Of a stretch of 64,000 nt of DNA, positions 63,400 to 64,000 are shown piece by piece. The translations under genes and the position numbers were made by a program. The stretch is from Paracidovorax avenae. Its GTDB lineage: Bacteria > Pseudomonadota > Gammaproteobacteria > Burkholderiales > Burkholderiaceae_C. Each line of letters starts with the position of its first letter. Position 1 is the stretch's first letter. The notes under the pieces were generated by a model. The model made no database searches, had not been told where the DNA came from, and saw only the letters and a program-made list of their open reading frames with translations. Location of the stretch: contig NZ_CP156079.1 in the NCBI RefSeq assembly GCF_040892545.1, forward strand, positions 1,771,501-1,835,500. Reading direction: 5' to 3'.

Positions 63400-64000
63400 A
63401 TGAGCGATCTGCTGCCGCCCCGACCGACCCTTTCGCCTCCGGCCACGCCGGGCCGTTTCTGGGCCCTGCTGCCCTGTGCTGGCACGGGTGCCCGCGCCGT
63501 GGCGCCGGGCGCCGCGGCCGGCGTGCCCAAGCAGTACCAGGCCGTGGCCGGGCTGCCGCTGGTGCTGCACACCCTGGCGGCATTCGCGGGCGTGCAGCGC
63601 CTGCTGGGCACGCTGGTGGCCGTGGCGCCCGGCGACGCATTCTTCGACGCCCATCCTTCGGACCTGCATTTCGCCGTCGCCTGCGGCGGCGCCACGCGCG
63701 CCGACACCGTGCTCGGAGGCCTGCGCGCGCTGCGCGAGCGCGGCGCGGAGGAGGGCGACTGGGTACTGGTGCACGACGCGGCGCGCTGCCTGGTGACCAC
63801 GGCGCAGATCGACGCGCTCATCGATGCCTGCGAGCACGACAGCGTGGGCGGCCTGCTGGCCCACAAGCTGGCCGACACGCTCAAGACGGCCAGCGAGGGC
63901 CCGGGCGGCGTGCGCGTCGCCTCCACGGTGGACCGCAGCGACAAATGGCTCGCCCAGACCCCGCAGATGTTCCGCCTGGGCACCCTCGAATCCGCGCTCG
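63400..64000 (+). CDS. ispD: 2-C-methyl-D-erythritol 4-phosphate cytidylyltransferase IspD (partial)
   Basis: The first about 200 residues are in the window; the gene runs off the right edge. Nucleotidyltransferase opening WALLPCAGTGARAVAPGA and GVPKQYQAVAGLPLVLHTL, then VAVAPGD, HDAARCLVT and LAQTPQMFRLGTL. It makes CDP-ME in the MEP isoprenoid pathway. ispF is the usual next gene but lies outside. The ATG is followed by a short Pro-rich extension before the family core. Confidence 0.93.
   Translation, partial: MSDLLPPRPTLSPPATPGRFWALLPCAGTGARAVAPGAAAGVPKQYQAVAGLPLVLHTLAAFAGVQRLLGTLVAVAPGDAFFDAHPSDLHFAVACGGATRADTVLGGLRALRERGAEEGDWVLVHDAARCLVTTAQIDALIDACEHDSVGGLLAHKLADTLKTASEGPGGVRVASTVDRSDKWLAQTPQMFRLGTLESAL

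Overview
The window is very GC-rich (roughly 70%) and gene-dense. Its gene families and synteny (6S RNA beside zapA, a long aerobic-type cobalamin cluster, a KgtP-like symporter, an IPTL-CTERM surface protein, a type I-C style CRISPR repeat) point to a betaproteobacterium of the Comamonadaceae, most likely an Acidovorax/Paracidovorax-type organism. This placement is inference from protein recognition, not from a search. All genes look chromosomal; I see no integrase, transposase, plasmid or phage gene, no tRNA and no rRNA.

Layout. 1-2204: the end of an unknown gene and a PAS-GGDEF-EAL c-di-GMP protein. 2245-3186 (minus): 6S RNA with its terminator, zapA and a ZapB-like coiled coil. 3251-18920: a cobalamin riboswitch followed by a vitamin B12 uptake and assembly cluster (btuB, cobB, cobU, btuF, btuC, btuD, cobO, bluB, cbiB, cobC, then cobQ and cobT). 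The cluster is split by a HipA-like kinase/DUF3037 pair and a short-chain dehydrogenase. 18921-19965 (minus): two unknown genes, one histidine-rich. 20175-26280: a polyamine-type ABC importer with a GntR regulator, a candidate operator, an inserted intergenic repeat and a hydantoin/Asp-Glu racemase-like enzyme. 26323-29367 (minus): a Tat-exported tyrosinase and a 2-oxoglutarate symporter. 29721-33741: a TerB/DUF697 protein and a DUF4347/Ig-like/IPTL-CTERM surface protein.

33913-34887 is a CRISPR array of 15 repeats and 14 spacers, with no cas gene in the window. The repeat end and the decay pattern indicate transcription on the minus strand, with the leader at the right. One spacer encodes the conserved Rhs core motif. 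35110-41464: housekeeping genes (nth, aminotransferase, slyX, aldo/keto reductase, rhlE, yciH, a truncated haemoglobin). 41716-46092: an SMP-30 lactonase converging on a tight GMC oxidoreductase/DoxX/cupin/VOC operon. 46273-47962: the divergent argP/argO pair. 48054-54296: a Fur-boxed siderophore uptake locus (MFS, PchR-like AraC, TonB receptor, small cupin-like gene, FptX/RhtX-type transporter). 54413-64000: metQ, serB, an AraC regulator, a PAS chemoreceptor, a CbiM-like membrane protein, mfd and the start of ispD.

The genes form several coherent modules. B12 is sensed by the riboswitch, bound by BtuB, carried inward by BtuFCD, adenosylated by CobO and assembled with a lower ligand made by BluB and activated by CobT. 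Iron is handled by the Fur/AraC/TonB/FptX locus. The least explained modules are the kinase/DUF3037 pair, the GMC operon, the histidine-rich protein and the cas-less array with its Rhs-like spacer.
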